Shown: positions 1-7,692 of the stretch, one piece after another
Layout of the letters: the number at the start of each line of letters is the position of its first letter
Position numbering within the stretch: position 1 is the stretch's first letter
DNA from: Streptantibioticus cattleyicolor NRRL 8057 = DSM 46488
GTDB lineage: Bacteria; Actinomycetota; Actinomycetes; Streptomycetales; Streptomycetaceae
NCBI RefSeq assembly: GCF_000240165.1
Contig: NC_017585.1
Coordinates: 434,001-498,000, forward strand
Length of the DNA stretch: 64,000 nucleotides
Direction: 5' to 3'
Program-made: the position numbers and the translations under genes
The notes under the pieces: model-generated
Database searches by the model: none
Told to the model about the DNA's origin: nothing
Seen by the model: only the letters and a program-made list of their open reading frames with translations

Positions 1-498
1 GGCGGCACGGTCACCGCGGGCAACTCCTGCCCGGTCAACGACGGTGCCGCCATGGTGGTGGTGACCAGTGTGGCGGCGGCCCGGCGGCTCGGGCACCGCC
101 GCGGGCTGGGCTTCGTCGACGCGGCCGGCGCCGGGGTCGACCCCGGTATGCTCGGCATCGGCCCGGTGGCGGCCACCCGGCGGCTGCGGGCCCGCAACCC
201 CGCTCTCGACCCGCGGGCGGTGCACCGGGTGGAGTTCAACGAGGCGTTCGCGGCACAGGTGTTGGCCTCCCTCGACGCCCTGGGCATCGATCCAGAACAC
301 GTCAACCTCGACGGCGGCGCGCTGGCCCTCGGCCATCCGTACGGCGCCTCCGGGGCGGTGCTGGTCACCCGGCTGTACAGCCAGCTGGTCCGGGAGCGGG
401 CGGACGGGGTGCCGCCGTGCGGTGCCCGCGCGCTGGCCATGATGGGCATCGCCGGGGGGCTGGGGATCAGCGCGCTCTTCGAATCGCTGGCCTGGTGA
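1..498 (+). CDS. Thiolase (acetyl-CoA acetyltransferase family), 3' part
   Basis: Frame 1 is open from the first base, so the start and the nucleophilic N-terminal Cys lie outside the window. The visible 165 residues carry thiolase C-terminal signatures: TAGNSCPVNDGAAM, NEAFAAQ and GGALALGHPYGASG, which includes the active-site His of GHP. The usual CxGGGxG motif that supplies the second catalytic Cys reads GIAGGLG, so Gly stands where Cys is expected. Known thiolases condense or cleave acyl-CoAs; with the acid/base Cys missing this copy may be catalytically altered, as in SCP2-like thiolases. Family assignment is secure, activity is not. Confidence 0.9.
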   Translation, partial: GGTVTAGNSCPVNDGAAMVVVTSVAAARRLGHRRGLGFVDAAGAGVDPGMLGIGPVAATRRLRARNPALDPRAVHRVEFNEAFAAQVLASLDALGIDPEHVNLDGGALALGHPYGASGAVLVTRLYSQLVRERADGVPPCGARALAMMGIAGGLGISALFESLAW

Positions 499-633
499 CC
501 CGGGCGACCGTGCCCGGTTCACCCACGCAGGGCACCGCGAGGGCCGCCTGGCCGCAGCCTGCCTGCGCGAACCCCGAACACCTGCTCCGATGGGGTCCGT
601 AACCCTCGTTACCGACCCAGGAGAGCCCATTCC

Positions 634-1707
634 ATGCACGCCGCCCCTCCGGCCGGCTCCTCCGGCCGGCCGCCGGACCAGCATCGCCCGCACCCGTCCC
701 CGCCGCCACACCGCCGCCTCCGCCGCTGCCTGACGGCGGCCACCGCCTTGCTGCTGCCCGCCCTGCTGGCCGCGGCGGGGTCGCCGCCGGGCCCGGCCGC
801 CTTCCGGCACCCGGCGCGCTACCCGATGCGGGTGAGCGCCTGGGTGGCCAACAGCGGCTCGTCCACGGTCTCGGTCTACGACACCCGGCTGGAGCGCCGC
901 ATCGGCACCGTCCAGGTGGGCCACGGGCCGACCGGGGTGGGCGCCGCCCCGGACGGCGACGCGGTCTACGTGGCCAACGGCCGCTCGGACACCGTCTCGT
1001 TCGTCGGCACCGCCTCCCGGCTGGCCACGGCCACCGTACCCGTGCAGCGGCGGCCCTTCGCGGCGATGCCGACCCGGGACGGGCGCCACGTGCTGGCGGC
1101 CAACTTCGGCTCGGACACCGTCTCGATCATCAGTGTCCGGGCCCGCCAGGTGATCGCCACCGTGCCGGTGGGGCCGCTGCCGCACAGCATCACCACCATC
1201 CCGGACGGCCGGGCCTACGTCACCGACAACGGCGGCAGCGCGGTGACCGTGCTCGGTCCGGACGGCCACGTGATCCGGATCATCCCGGTGGGCGACTTCC
1301 CCAGCGGGATCAGCTCCTCGCCCTCCGGCGACCGGGTCTACGTCTCCAACACCGGTTCCGGCACGGTGTCGGTGATCGACACCCGTTCCGACACCGTGGT
1401 GGCCGTCCTGCCGGCCGGGCGGGCGCCGCTGGGCAACGCCGTCGCGCCGGACGGCACCCGGCTGTATGTCGCCGACTCGGCCCGGGACCTGCTGCTGATC
1501 ATCGACATCCCGGCCCACCGCGTCGTCGCCGAGGTGCCGGTCGGTGTCCAGCCGCAGGACGTCGCCGTCACCCCGGACGGCCGCCGGGTCTGGGTGACCA
1601 ACGAGGGTTCCGACACCGTCTCGGTGGTCGACCCCTTCGTCCCCCGGGTGCGCGTCACCCTGCCGACCGGACACGAACCGGAGGGCATCGCCATCACCCC
1701 GCGCTGA
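634..1707 (+). CDS. Secreted YVTN/YncE-like beta-propeller repeat protein
   Basis: A 357-residue protein. The ATG at 634 follows a GGAG 10 bases upstream. The N-terminus has an Arg-rich stretch, then a hydrophobic Ala/Leu segment (about residues 30-48), which looks like a long signal peptide or lipoprotein-less export signal. The rest is made of about seven 42-45 residue repeats with the YVTN-type pattern (VYVANxxSDTVSVI, then xRRVxxTVPVGxxPxGVAxxPDG), which fold as blades of a beta-propeller. No catalytic motif is visible. Such proteins are usually extracytoplasmic and of unknown ligand. It stands alone and is followed by a strong hairpin terminator. Confidence 0.85.
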   Translation: MHAAPPAGSSGRPPDQHRPHPSPPPHRRLRRCLTAATALLLPALLAAAGSPPGPAAFRHPARYPMRVSAWVANSGSSTVSVYDTRLERRIGTVQVGHGPTGVGAAPDGDAVYVANGRSDTVSFVGTASRLATATVPVQRRPFAAMPTRDGRHVLAANFGSDTVSIISVRARQVIATVPVGPLPHSITTIPDGRAYVTDNGGSAVTVLGPDGHVIRIIPVGDFPSGISSSPSGDRVYVSNTGSGTVSVIDTRSDTVVAVLPAGRAPLGNAVAPDGTRLYVADSARDLLLIIDIPAHRVVAEVPVGVQPQDVAVTPDGRRVWVTNEGSDTVSVVDPFVPRVRVTLPTGHEPEGIAITPR

Positions 1708-1785
1708 CCGGCGGGGCCGACGCGCTCGGCATCACTTCGGCAATCCGGCCCGGGGCACCGGCGGCCATCCGTACCGGCGGCCGGA

Positions 1786-1818
1786 GGCGGCCCGGCGCAC
1801 GCGTGTCGCCGGGCCGCC
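1786..1818. terminator. Intrinsic terminator-like hairpin after the propeller gene
   Basis: Perfect 12-bp stem (GGCGGCCCGGCG pairs with its complement) around a 9-base loop, about 80 bases downstream of the propeller stop codon. There is no U-tract, as is common in Streptomyces. Confidence 0.6.
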
Positions 1819-1989
1819 GGGCACGCCGGTGGCATCGCCGCCTCCCCGTCCTCGGCTCCCCCGCGGGCGGGGACGGCGTGGCGTCGCGCGGTGGCGTGGG
1901 GGCCGACCGGGCCGCCGTGCGAGGCCGTTGACGGCCCCGTGGGGCCAACGGACCGCTTCCCGGCGACGGTTCACCCGACGGCGGGCCGG

Positions 1990-2126
1990 GCCCCGACGCC
2001 AAGTGTCCAATATGTTGGCACCCCTTGAGGGTGGTGGGCAAGCTAGTCTTGGCCAATGTCCAACAGGCCGCACACTGGGCCAGCGTGGGGCCGGAGGGGC
2101 CCGTACCGACCTGGGGAGCGTGAGGT
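1990..2126 (+). promoter_or_regulatory. Putative promoter/operator region of the XRE operon
   Basis: The 419-base gap 1708-2126 has no gene. Its last 140 bases are the least GC-rich. TGTCCAA occurs twice in the same orientation (2004-2010 and 2057-2063). The first copy is part of the imperfect palindrome CCAATATGTTGG (2007-2018), and TTGGCCAA lies at 2049-2056. Such half-sites would suit binding by the XRE protein encoded just downstream. No clear -35/-10 pair could be assigned. Confidence 0.35.
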
Positions 2127-2642
2127 ATGCCGGCAGACGACGGCCGAGCCGGTGGCAGGTCACTGGCCGAGCGCTTGAACGCGCTGTTCGCCACGGTCCG
2201 CTGGACCGACGGCAACGGACGGCAGCGGGAGTACTCGACGGCCCAGGTGGCCAAGGCGGTCACCGCCGACCCGTCCCATCCGGCGACGCTCTCCCGCAGC
2301 TACCTGGCGATGCTGCGCAACGGCTCGCACACCAACCCGACGCTCAGCGTCCTGGAAGGGCTCGCCAAGTTCTTCGACGACCACCGCGCCCCGGGCACCG
2401 CCCCGATCACCGTGCAGTCGCTGGTCACCCGGCCCGACCCGGAGGACGAGTTGTTACGCCAGCGGCTCGCCAGCAGCCAGGTCCGTACCATCGCCATGCG
2501 GGCGGGGGCCATGACCCCGGCCATGCGCGAACAGTTGCTGAAGATGATCGAGATATTCGACCAGCCCGACGCCGAACCGCCCGGCCACCCGTACCCCGCC
2601 GCCCCCGAGCCCGGCCAGTCCGACGCCCGCCCCGAGGCGTGA
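2127..2642 (+). CDS. XRE-family (helix-turn-helix) regulator with a TTA codon
   Basis: 171 residues; ATG preceded by GGGGAG and GAGG. The N-terminal half (residues about 12-90) matches the Streptomyces HTH proteins that partner ImmA/IrrE peptidases: LAERLNALF, then YSTAQVAKAV, YLAMLRNGSHTNPTLSVLEGLAKFF as helix-turn-helix and following helices. The C-terminal part is helical and then Pro-rich. Codon 110 (2454-2456) is TTA, which in streptomycetes needs the bldA tRNA, so translation is probably restricted to late growth. The gene heads a four-gene operon and is followed after 11 bases by the peptidase likely to cleave or control it. Confidence 0.85.
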   Translation: MPADDGRAGGRSLAERLNALFATVRWTDGNGRQREYSTAQVAKAVTADPSHPATLSRSYLAMLRNGSHTNPTLSVLEGLAKFFDDHRAPGTAPITVQSLVTRPDPEDELLRQRLASSQVRTIAMRAGAMTPAMREQLLKMIEIFDQPDAEPPGHPYPAAPEPGQSDARPEA

Positions 2643-2653
2643 GGAAGGCCGCA

Positions 2654-3172
2654 GTGCCCGTACGCGAACGCGAACTGCGCCGCTACTGCAAGCGCCTGCT
2701 GCGCCGGCTCGACATCCAACCGCCGCTGCGGGTGGACGAGTTGTGCCGCAAACTCGGCGAGCAGCGCGGCAAGCCCATCCGCCTGGTGCCGTGGGCGCTG
2801 CCGATCCCCGGCCCGTTCGGACTGTGGATGTCCCGGCCGGACATCGAGTGCATCTTCTACCAGCGGGAGACCACCCGGGTCCACCAGGACCACATCATCC
2901 TGCACGAGATCGGGCACATCCTCGCCGACCACCAGGACGACGGCGGCAGCTCCGACCTGCCGGACCTCGGCCCGGACTACCCCGGCGACCTGGTCACCCG
3001 CGGCTTGCGGCGCACCTGCTACACCGAGGACTACGAGCACGAGGCCGAGCTGGTGGCCACCATCATCCAGGAATGGGCCACCGTCATCGACTACACCACC
3101 CCCCGTGAGCCCGAGGACTCCTCGCTCAGCCCGCTGCGTTCGGCGCTCCACCCGCGCTGGGGGTGGACGTAA
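2654..3172 (+). CDS. ImmA/IrrE-family metallopeptidase
   Basis: 172 residues from the GTG at 2654, which has GGAAGG 7 bases upstream; longer in-frame extensions run through non-coding DNA. The zinc-binding motif HEIGH is at residues 84-88, with the family's downstream acidic region (YEHEAELVATIIQ), which probably supplies the third ligand. ImmA/IrrE proteins cleave or modulate XRE repressors on a signal, so the adjacent XRE regulator is the likely partner. The 3' end overlaps the next start by 10 bases, indicating translational coupling. The inducing signal is not evident. Confidence 0.85.
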   Translation: MPVRERELRRYCKRLLRRLDIQPPLRVDELCRKLGEQRGKPIRLVPWALPIPGPFGLWMSRPDIECIFYQRETTRVHQDHIILHEIGHILADHQDDGGSSDLPDLGPDYPGDLVTRGLRRTCYTEDYEHEAELVATIIQEWATVIDYTTPREPEDSSLSPLRSALHPRWGWT

Positions 3173-4320
3173 TCTTCCAGGAACCGGTCACCCTGATGCT
3201 GATCATCGGGTCGGTCTGGAAGCTGGTCGACCTGGCGCGCGCGCCGCACGACCGGCTGCTGCGGACCCTGGTGGCCTGTCTGCTGATGCTCACCGCCGGG
3301 GAACTGCTCAGCTACCCGCAGGCCAGCCACGCGGTCGACGAGGTCACCGCGGTCGGCGTCGGCAAGGTGGCGTTCAACGCCGTCTACATGGCCGGGCTGT
3401 GCGCGCTGATCCTGTTCTTCCACTCCTGCATGCGCGGGGAACGGGCCCGGTACCGGCGGCAGTTCCGGTTCAACACCGCGCTGCTCGCCGGGGTGGTGGC
3501 GGTGCTGACCGCCGCCGTCGTCGTCACCCCGGCGCCGCTGCGCGGCCACACGCTGAGCACCCCGCACATGGCGCGGCCCTCCATCGCCTGCTTCTACCTG
3601 GTCGGCAACGCCTACTTCCTCTACGCCTACGTCACCTCGGCGCTGTGCGCGGTGCGGTACGCGCGGCTGGCCAGCCGCCATCTCGCGCTGGGCCTGTGGA
3701 CGGCGGCGCTCGGCCTGTTCGGGCTGGCGGTCACCTCGGTCGGGCGGATGGTGTGGGTCTTCCTGCGGATCGACCGGCCCGGCTCGCACCAGGCGTTCAA
3801 CACCGTCAACTGGTCGGTCGCCGACTGGTCGATGGGGGTGGTGCTGGTCGGGATCAGCTACTCCGCCGGGGTGCAGCTGTGCACGCATCTGCGTTCCACC
3901 CTGCACCACCGCCGGATGTACGAGGAGCTGACCCCGCTGTGGACGGCGCTGGCCGCCGCCTACCCCGAGCTGGTCCTCAAGCGCGAACCGGTCGGCTCCC
4001 GCTTCCGGCTGCGCCGCACCCACGAGCGCTTCTACCGGCGGCTCATCGAGTGCCGGGACGCGCTGGTACGGCTCAGCCCCTATCTGACCCGGGTCGCCCC
4101 CGGCGCCGACCTCGCCCGGGGCCCCGCCGACCAGCTCGCGCGGTACATCTCCGAGGCGCTGCGCCTCAAGCCGGCCACCGAGGACCCCGACACCGCGTAC
4201 TCCGCCGCCCCCGTCGCCTTCCCCGCCCGCAACGACGTGGAGGCCGACGCCCGGGAACTCATCGCCATCTCCCTCGCCTACGCGAAAGGCAACCGTGAGC
4301 AAGCTGCTGATCCTCGCTGA
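3163..4320 (+). CDS. MAB_1171c-family (DUF6545-type) multi-spanning membrane protein
   Basis: 385 residues from GTG 3163, overlapping the peptidase gene. About seven hydrophobic segments fill residues 5-250 (for example LMLIIGSVWKLVDL, ALILFF, LLAGVVAVLTAAVVV, WSMGVVLVGISYSAG). A soluble Arg-rich domain follows (residues about 255-385) with the conserved-looking LTPLWTALAAAYPEL segment. This arrangement fits the actinobacterial family annotated as putative transporters of MAB_1171c type, which recurs beside XRE plus ImmA/IrrE genes. Transport is not proven for the family. It may act as the membrane sensor or output of the XRE/peptidase pair. Confidence 0.75.
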   Translation: MDVIFQEPVTLMLIIGSVWKLVDLARAPHDRLLRTLVACLLMLTAGELLSYPQASHAVDEVTAVGVGKVAFNAVYMAGLCALILFFHSCMRGERARYRRQFRFNTALLAGVVAVLTAAVVVTPAPLRGHTLSTPHMARPSIACFYLVGNAYFLYAYVTSALCAVRYARLASRHLALGLWTAALGLFGLAVTSVGRMVWVFLRIDRPGSHQAFNTVNWSVADWSMGVVLVGISYSAGVQLCTHLRSTLHHRRMYEELTPLWTALAAAYPELVLKREPVGSRFRLRRTHERFYRRLIECRDALVRLSPYLTRVAPGADLARGPADQLARYISEALRLKPATEDPDTAYSAAPVAFPARNDVEADARELIAISLAYAKGNREQAADPR

Positions 4321-5479
4321 CCGGATCGTCACCGGCCCCGCGTCCCATGTCACCGGTGACGGCGCCGTTCTGCTGGACGGCGAGGTGATCGCCGCCGTCG
4401 GCCCGGCCGCGTCGCTGGAGCCGTCGGTGGACCGGGCGGTGCCCCGGCTGCGGTGTCCGGGGGCGACGGTGCTGCCGGGGCTGATCGACTGCCATGTGCA
4501 CCTGGCGTTCGACGCCGGACCCGACCCGGTGCGCGCGGTGGCCGAGGCCGACCCGGACGAGCTGGCCGCCGCGATGGCCGACCGCGCCCGGCAGTTGGTG
4601 GCCTCCGGGGTCACCACGGTCCGCGACCTCGGCGACCGGGACGCGATGACGGTGGCGTTGCGTGCCGCCGTGGACTCCGGACGGACGCCCGGGCCGCGAA
4701 TCCTGGCCGCCACCGCCCCGCTGACCTCACCCGGCGGCCACTGCGGTTTCCTCGGCGGCGAGGTCGGCGGCGACGAGGAGATCCGGACCCGGATCGCGGA
4801 GAACGCCAAGGCCGGCGCCGACCTGATCAAGGTGATGGCCTCCGGCGGCGCCCTCACCCCGGGCGGCCCGCGCATGTGGCAGTCCCAGTTCACCCGCGCC
4901 CAACTGCGGCTGATCGTCGAGGAGGCCGCCGCCCACGGGCTGGACGTCGCCGCCCACGCGCACGGCACCGACGCCATCGCCGACTGCGTGGCCGCCGGGG
5001 TCCGTACCCTCGAACACTGCTCCTGGCGCACCGCCGAGGGCATGGTGTACGACCCGGAGGTCACCCGGCGCATCGTCGCCGAGGACATCGCGGTGTGCCG
5101 TTGTGTCTCCGGGGACTGGCGGCTCTTCCTGGAGCAGCTCGGCCCGGAGCGGGCGGAGGCGATGTCGGTGATCATCCGGAGCATGCGCGAGGCCGGTGTG
5201 CGCTTCATCGCCGGCACCGACGCCGGGGTGCCGGGGGCGCGGTTCGGGGACTACGTGGGGATGCTGGAGTTCTTCGTCTCGCTGGGCTTCTCCCCCGCCG
5301 AGGTCGTCGACATGGCCACCACCCATGCCGCGCACGCCCTGCGGCTGTCCGACACCGGCGTGCTGGCCCCGGGCAAGCGGGCCGACCTCCTCGTGGTGGC
5401 CGGGGACCCGCTGGCCGGCCTGGACGCCCTGCGCCGCGTCGAGCACGTCTTCGCGGCGGGGCGGCGCGTCACCGGGTGA
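4295..5479 (+). CDS. Metal-dependent amidohydrolase
   Basis: 394 residues; GTG 4295 lies inside the 3' end of the membrane-protein gene (26-base overlap). Amidohydrolase superfamily hallmarks are in order: DCHVHL metal ligands near residue 67, the likely carboxylated Lys in LIKVMASGGA, metal His in HAHG, EHCSW, and the catalytic Asp in AGTDAG. It resembles the Xaa-Pro dipeptidase/imidazolonepropionase-like group acting on cyclic amides or dipeptides. No signal peptide, so cytosolic. Substrate unknown; its place in the bldA-marked operon suggests processing of a small peptide-like or lactone-like compound. Confidence 0.85.
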   Translation: MSKLLILADRIVTGPASHVTGDGAVLLDGEVIAAVGPAASLEPSVDRAVPRLRCPGATVLPGLIDCHVHLAFDAGPDPVRAVAEADPDELAAAMADRARQLVASGVTTVRDLGDRDAMTVALRAAVDSGRTPGPRILAATAPLTSPGGHCGFLGGEVGGDEEIRTRIAENAKAGADLIKVMASGGALTPGGPRMWQSQFTRAQLRLIVEEAAAHGLDVAAHAHGTDAIADCVAAGVRTLEHCSWRTAEGMVYDPEVTRRIVAEDIAVCRCVSGDWRLFLEQLGPERAEAMSVIIRSMREAGVRFIAGTDAGVPGARFGDYVGMLEFFVSLGFSPAEVVDMATTHAAHALRLSDTGVLAPGKRADLLVVAGDPLAGLDALRRVEHVFAAGRRVTG

Positions 5480-6221
5480 GGTCGCCGGGGTCGTCGGGCG
5501 GGTCGGCGAGCAGCCCGGGGCCGTTGTTGCGGACGTCGTTGACCGCGGTGGAGACCGGGCGGACGGTGACGCGGCCGGCCGCCGGGGTGGCCAGCAGCGC
5601 CCGCGACCGTTCGGGGTCCTGGCGGCCGGGGTCGAGCCAGGCGTCGTAGTCGGCGGGGCCGATGGCCAGCGGCATGCGCGGGTGGATACGGCCGGCCGCG
5701 TCCTTCGCCTCGGTGGTGATCACGGTGCAGGTGGTCAGCCACGCGCCGGGGTCGTCCGGGGCCGCGGCGGGGTCGCGCCAGAACTCGTAGAGCCCGGCCA
5801 TGGCCATGACCGACCCGTCCTCGGGGGTGATGTACCAGGGTTGTCTGCGTGCCTTCCGGCCGCCGTCGGCGGGGACGGCCCGCCATTCGTAGAAGCCGTC
5901 GGCAGGCAGCAGGCAGCGGCGCCTGGCGAAGGGCCGCCGGAAGGCCGGCTTGGTGTGCACCGTCTCCATCCGCGCGTTGATCATCTTCGCGCCGGACCCG
6001 GGGTCCTTCGCCCAGGAGGGCACCAGCCCCCAGCGCAGCGGGCGCAGCTGCCGCGTCACCTCACCGGTTGTGGTGTCCGCCCGCTCCAGCACCGCCCACA
6101 CCAGGTCGGTGGGGGCCACGTTCCAGCTGGGCGCCACCGCGTCCTCGGGGTTCCACCGGGTGACCCGGAACGCCTCGGCCAGCTCGTCGGGGCGGCGGGT
6201 GGAGACATAACGGCCGCACAT
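5469..6221 (-). CDS. SOS response-associated peptidase (SRAP/YedK/HMCES family)
   Basis: 250 residues. The protein starts MCGRY, so after Met removal Cys2 is the N-terminal catalytic residue that forms a thiazolidine crosslink with abasic sites in single-stranded DNA. Other family motifs: WGLVPSWAKD, MINARMET, CLLPADGFYEW (with the conserved Glu) and the closing His region RMPLAIGP. It protects stalled replication from strand breakage. The 3' end overlaps the convergent amidohydrolase by 11 bases, so the two transcripts are antisense at their ends. Confidence 0.92.
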   Translation of the reverse strand: MCGRYVSTRRPDELAEAFRVTRWNPEDAVAPSWNVAPTDLVWAVLERADTTTGEVTRQLRPLRWGLVPSWAKDPGSGAKMINARMETVHTKPAFRRPFARRRCLLPADGFYEWRAVPADGGRKARRQPWYITPEDGSVMAMAGLYEFWRDPAAAPDDPGAWLTTCTVITTEAKDAAGRIHPRMPLAIGPADYDAWLDPGRQDPERSRALLATPAAGRVTVRPVSTAVNDVRNNGPGLLADPPDDPGDLTR

Positions 6222-6247
6222 GCCTCCACCCTGCCACCGGCCGCCGG

Positions 6248-7264
6248 CTACCGCCTGCCGTACGTCTCGGCCATGGCCGTGAAGACCGCCTTCGGCGCCC
6301 AGTCGGTCCCCGGGCGCGCGCCGTCCCGTTCGTCGGCCGGGAGGAACCTGACCACGCCGAAGGAGCCGAGGTCGAGGTCGTGGCGGGGGTCGGCGGAGGA
6401 GGTCAGCCCGTAGCCGGCGAAGGTGAACCAGAACGCGGCGTCCCAGCCGGCCCTCTCATAGGCGGCGAGCACCTCGTGGAAGTACCGCACCTGTTCCCGC
6501 TCGTCGCGTACGAGGCCGGCGGGCAGGCGGTCGTCGGCGTCGGTGGCGAGGAGGACGTCCCAGCCGTTGCCGCCGCGGTCCCCGGCGCCCCGGTAGGTGG
6601 CGCAGCCGAACTCGGTGGCGGCCACCGGTTTGCCGTGCGCCGGGTAGCGGTCGAGCACCTCGGGGAAGCGGTCGGCGTTGCGCCGGTCCCGGTAGGCGTC
6701 GACGGCGACGATGTCGAACGGCGTCCAGTCGGCCTCCTCCCACGGCCCGGAGGCGTAGGTGACCGGGCCGCCGAAGCGCTCGCGGGCGGTGGCGGCGGCC
6801 TCGGCGAGGAAGGGGTTGAGCAGCCGGGGCAGTTCCTCGCGCAGCGCGCGCACCCCCGGGGTCTGCTCGGTGATCGCCGCGACGCGGTCGTAGACGGTGT
6901 CGCCCGGCACGAACCCCTTGGCGAACAGGGTGGATTCGCAGCCGAGGACGAGCACCACCCGTGCGCCGCCGGCCCGTAGCTCCTCGGCCCGTTCGGCGCA
7001 CCGCGCGTACAGCGGCAGCATCTCCGCGCGGGTCAGCTCGCACGGGAACGGCGAGAACCACACCTGGAGCCGTTCGGCCGCCGCGTACCGCGCCGCCACG
7101 GTCAGCCGTTCCAGGTCGCCGCCGGTGATCCGCACCGCCGTGCAGCGCAGTTCGCGGGCGATGACGGCCATCTCCCGCGCCACGGTGGCGGGGTCGAAGT
7201 CGGTGCGGGTGTTCCTGCCGCCCGGGAAGAAGCCGGTGTCGTAGGTGATGCCCTTGGTACGCAT
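6248..7264 (-). CDS. TIM-barrel glycoside-hydrolase-like protein (often labelled abortive infection protein)
   Basis: 338 residues from ATG 7264, which has AAAGG upstream; the upstream extension is not coding-like. The N-terminus (KGITYDTGFFPGG) and later segments (AVRITGGD, VWFSPFP, IVAVDAYRD, PVAATEFGC, AAFWFTFAGY) have the alternating strand/helix pattern and acidic strand ends of a cellulase-like TIM barrel. Homologues in streptomycetes carry the legacy label abortive phage infection protein without, to my knowledge, a shown mechanism. No signal peptide. Function unknown. Confidence 0.7.
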   Translation of the reverse strand: MRTKGITYDTGFFPGGRNTRTDFDPATVAREMAVIARELRCTAVRITGGDLERLTVAARYAAAERLQVWFSPFPCELTRAEMLPLYARCAERAEELRAGGARVVLVLGCESTLFAKGFVPGDTVYDRVAAITEQTPGVRALREELPRLLNPFLAEAAATARERFGGPVTYASGPWEEADWTPFDIVAVDAYRDRRNADRFPEVLDRYPAHGKPVAATEFGCATYRGAGDRGGNGWDVLLATDADDRLPAGLVRDEREQVRYFHEVLAAYERAGWDAAFWFTFAGYGLTSSADPRHDLDLGSFGVVRFLPADERDGARPGTDWAPKAVFTAMAETYGRR

Positions 7265-7692
7265 GGTGATCGCCTTTCGGTGCCCCGTGGTCGGTCGGGG
7301 CGGCCCCGTTCGTGGTGTCCTCAGCATCGCGTGGCGGGGTGCGCGGGCGGCAGTGTCATCGCTCCGGTGCCGGGCGGTACGAATGTCACGGCCGGTGTGG
7401 TGACAGCGGTGCGGTGTCTTAGGTCGTGTCGTCGAAAGATCGCCGGCCGCCCGGAGGGCGGAGCCCGATCATCTGGCCCCGCAGGGCGAGCCGAGCTGAG
7501 GCGGAGGTTGGGGGTCGGTCCGAGGGACGAGGGCCGGGCCCCGGCCGTAGCCGAAGCGAGGCGGAGCCCGACCGCGTAGGCCGACGACCGACAACGCCGC
7601 GAGCACGCTCCCCCTTCAGCTTCGCCTGGGCGGTGCCCCCTTGGACGCCGCGGGGCAGGCGAGATGTTGACGACAGGTCCTACGCTTGCGCC
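7265..7692. repeat. 428-base intergenic region with short direct repeats
   Basis: No gene is supported here. The 12-mer GGCGGAGCCCGA occurs twice in direct orientation (7457-7468 and 7560-7571), with further degenerate copies rich in GAGG, GGCGGAG and CCGAGC between. The stretch separates two divergent genes and must hold both promoters. Its purine-rich repetition is unlike the flanking coding DNA and may be a small dispersed intergenic element. Confidence 0.4.

Noticed and set aside
1829-2653. Long N-terminal extension of the ImmA/IrrE protein
   Set aside because: It overlaps the XRE gene in another frame and has shadow composition; GTG 2654 has its own RBS.
3091-5217. 708-codon open frame on the minus strand
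   Set aside because: Antisense to the membrane-protein and amidohydrolase genes; Arg/Ser/Pro- and Gly-rich composition of a high-GC shadow frame.
7426-7692. N-terminal extension of the histidine kinase
   Set aside because: The extension is Arg/Pro/Gly-rich, covers the intergenic repeats and lacks an RBS; GTG 7693 starts right before the first membrane helix.
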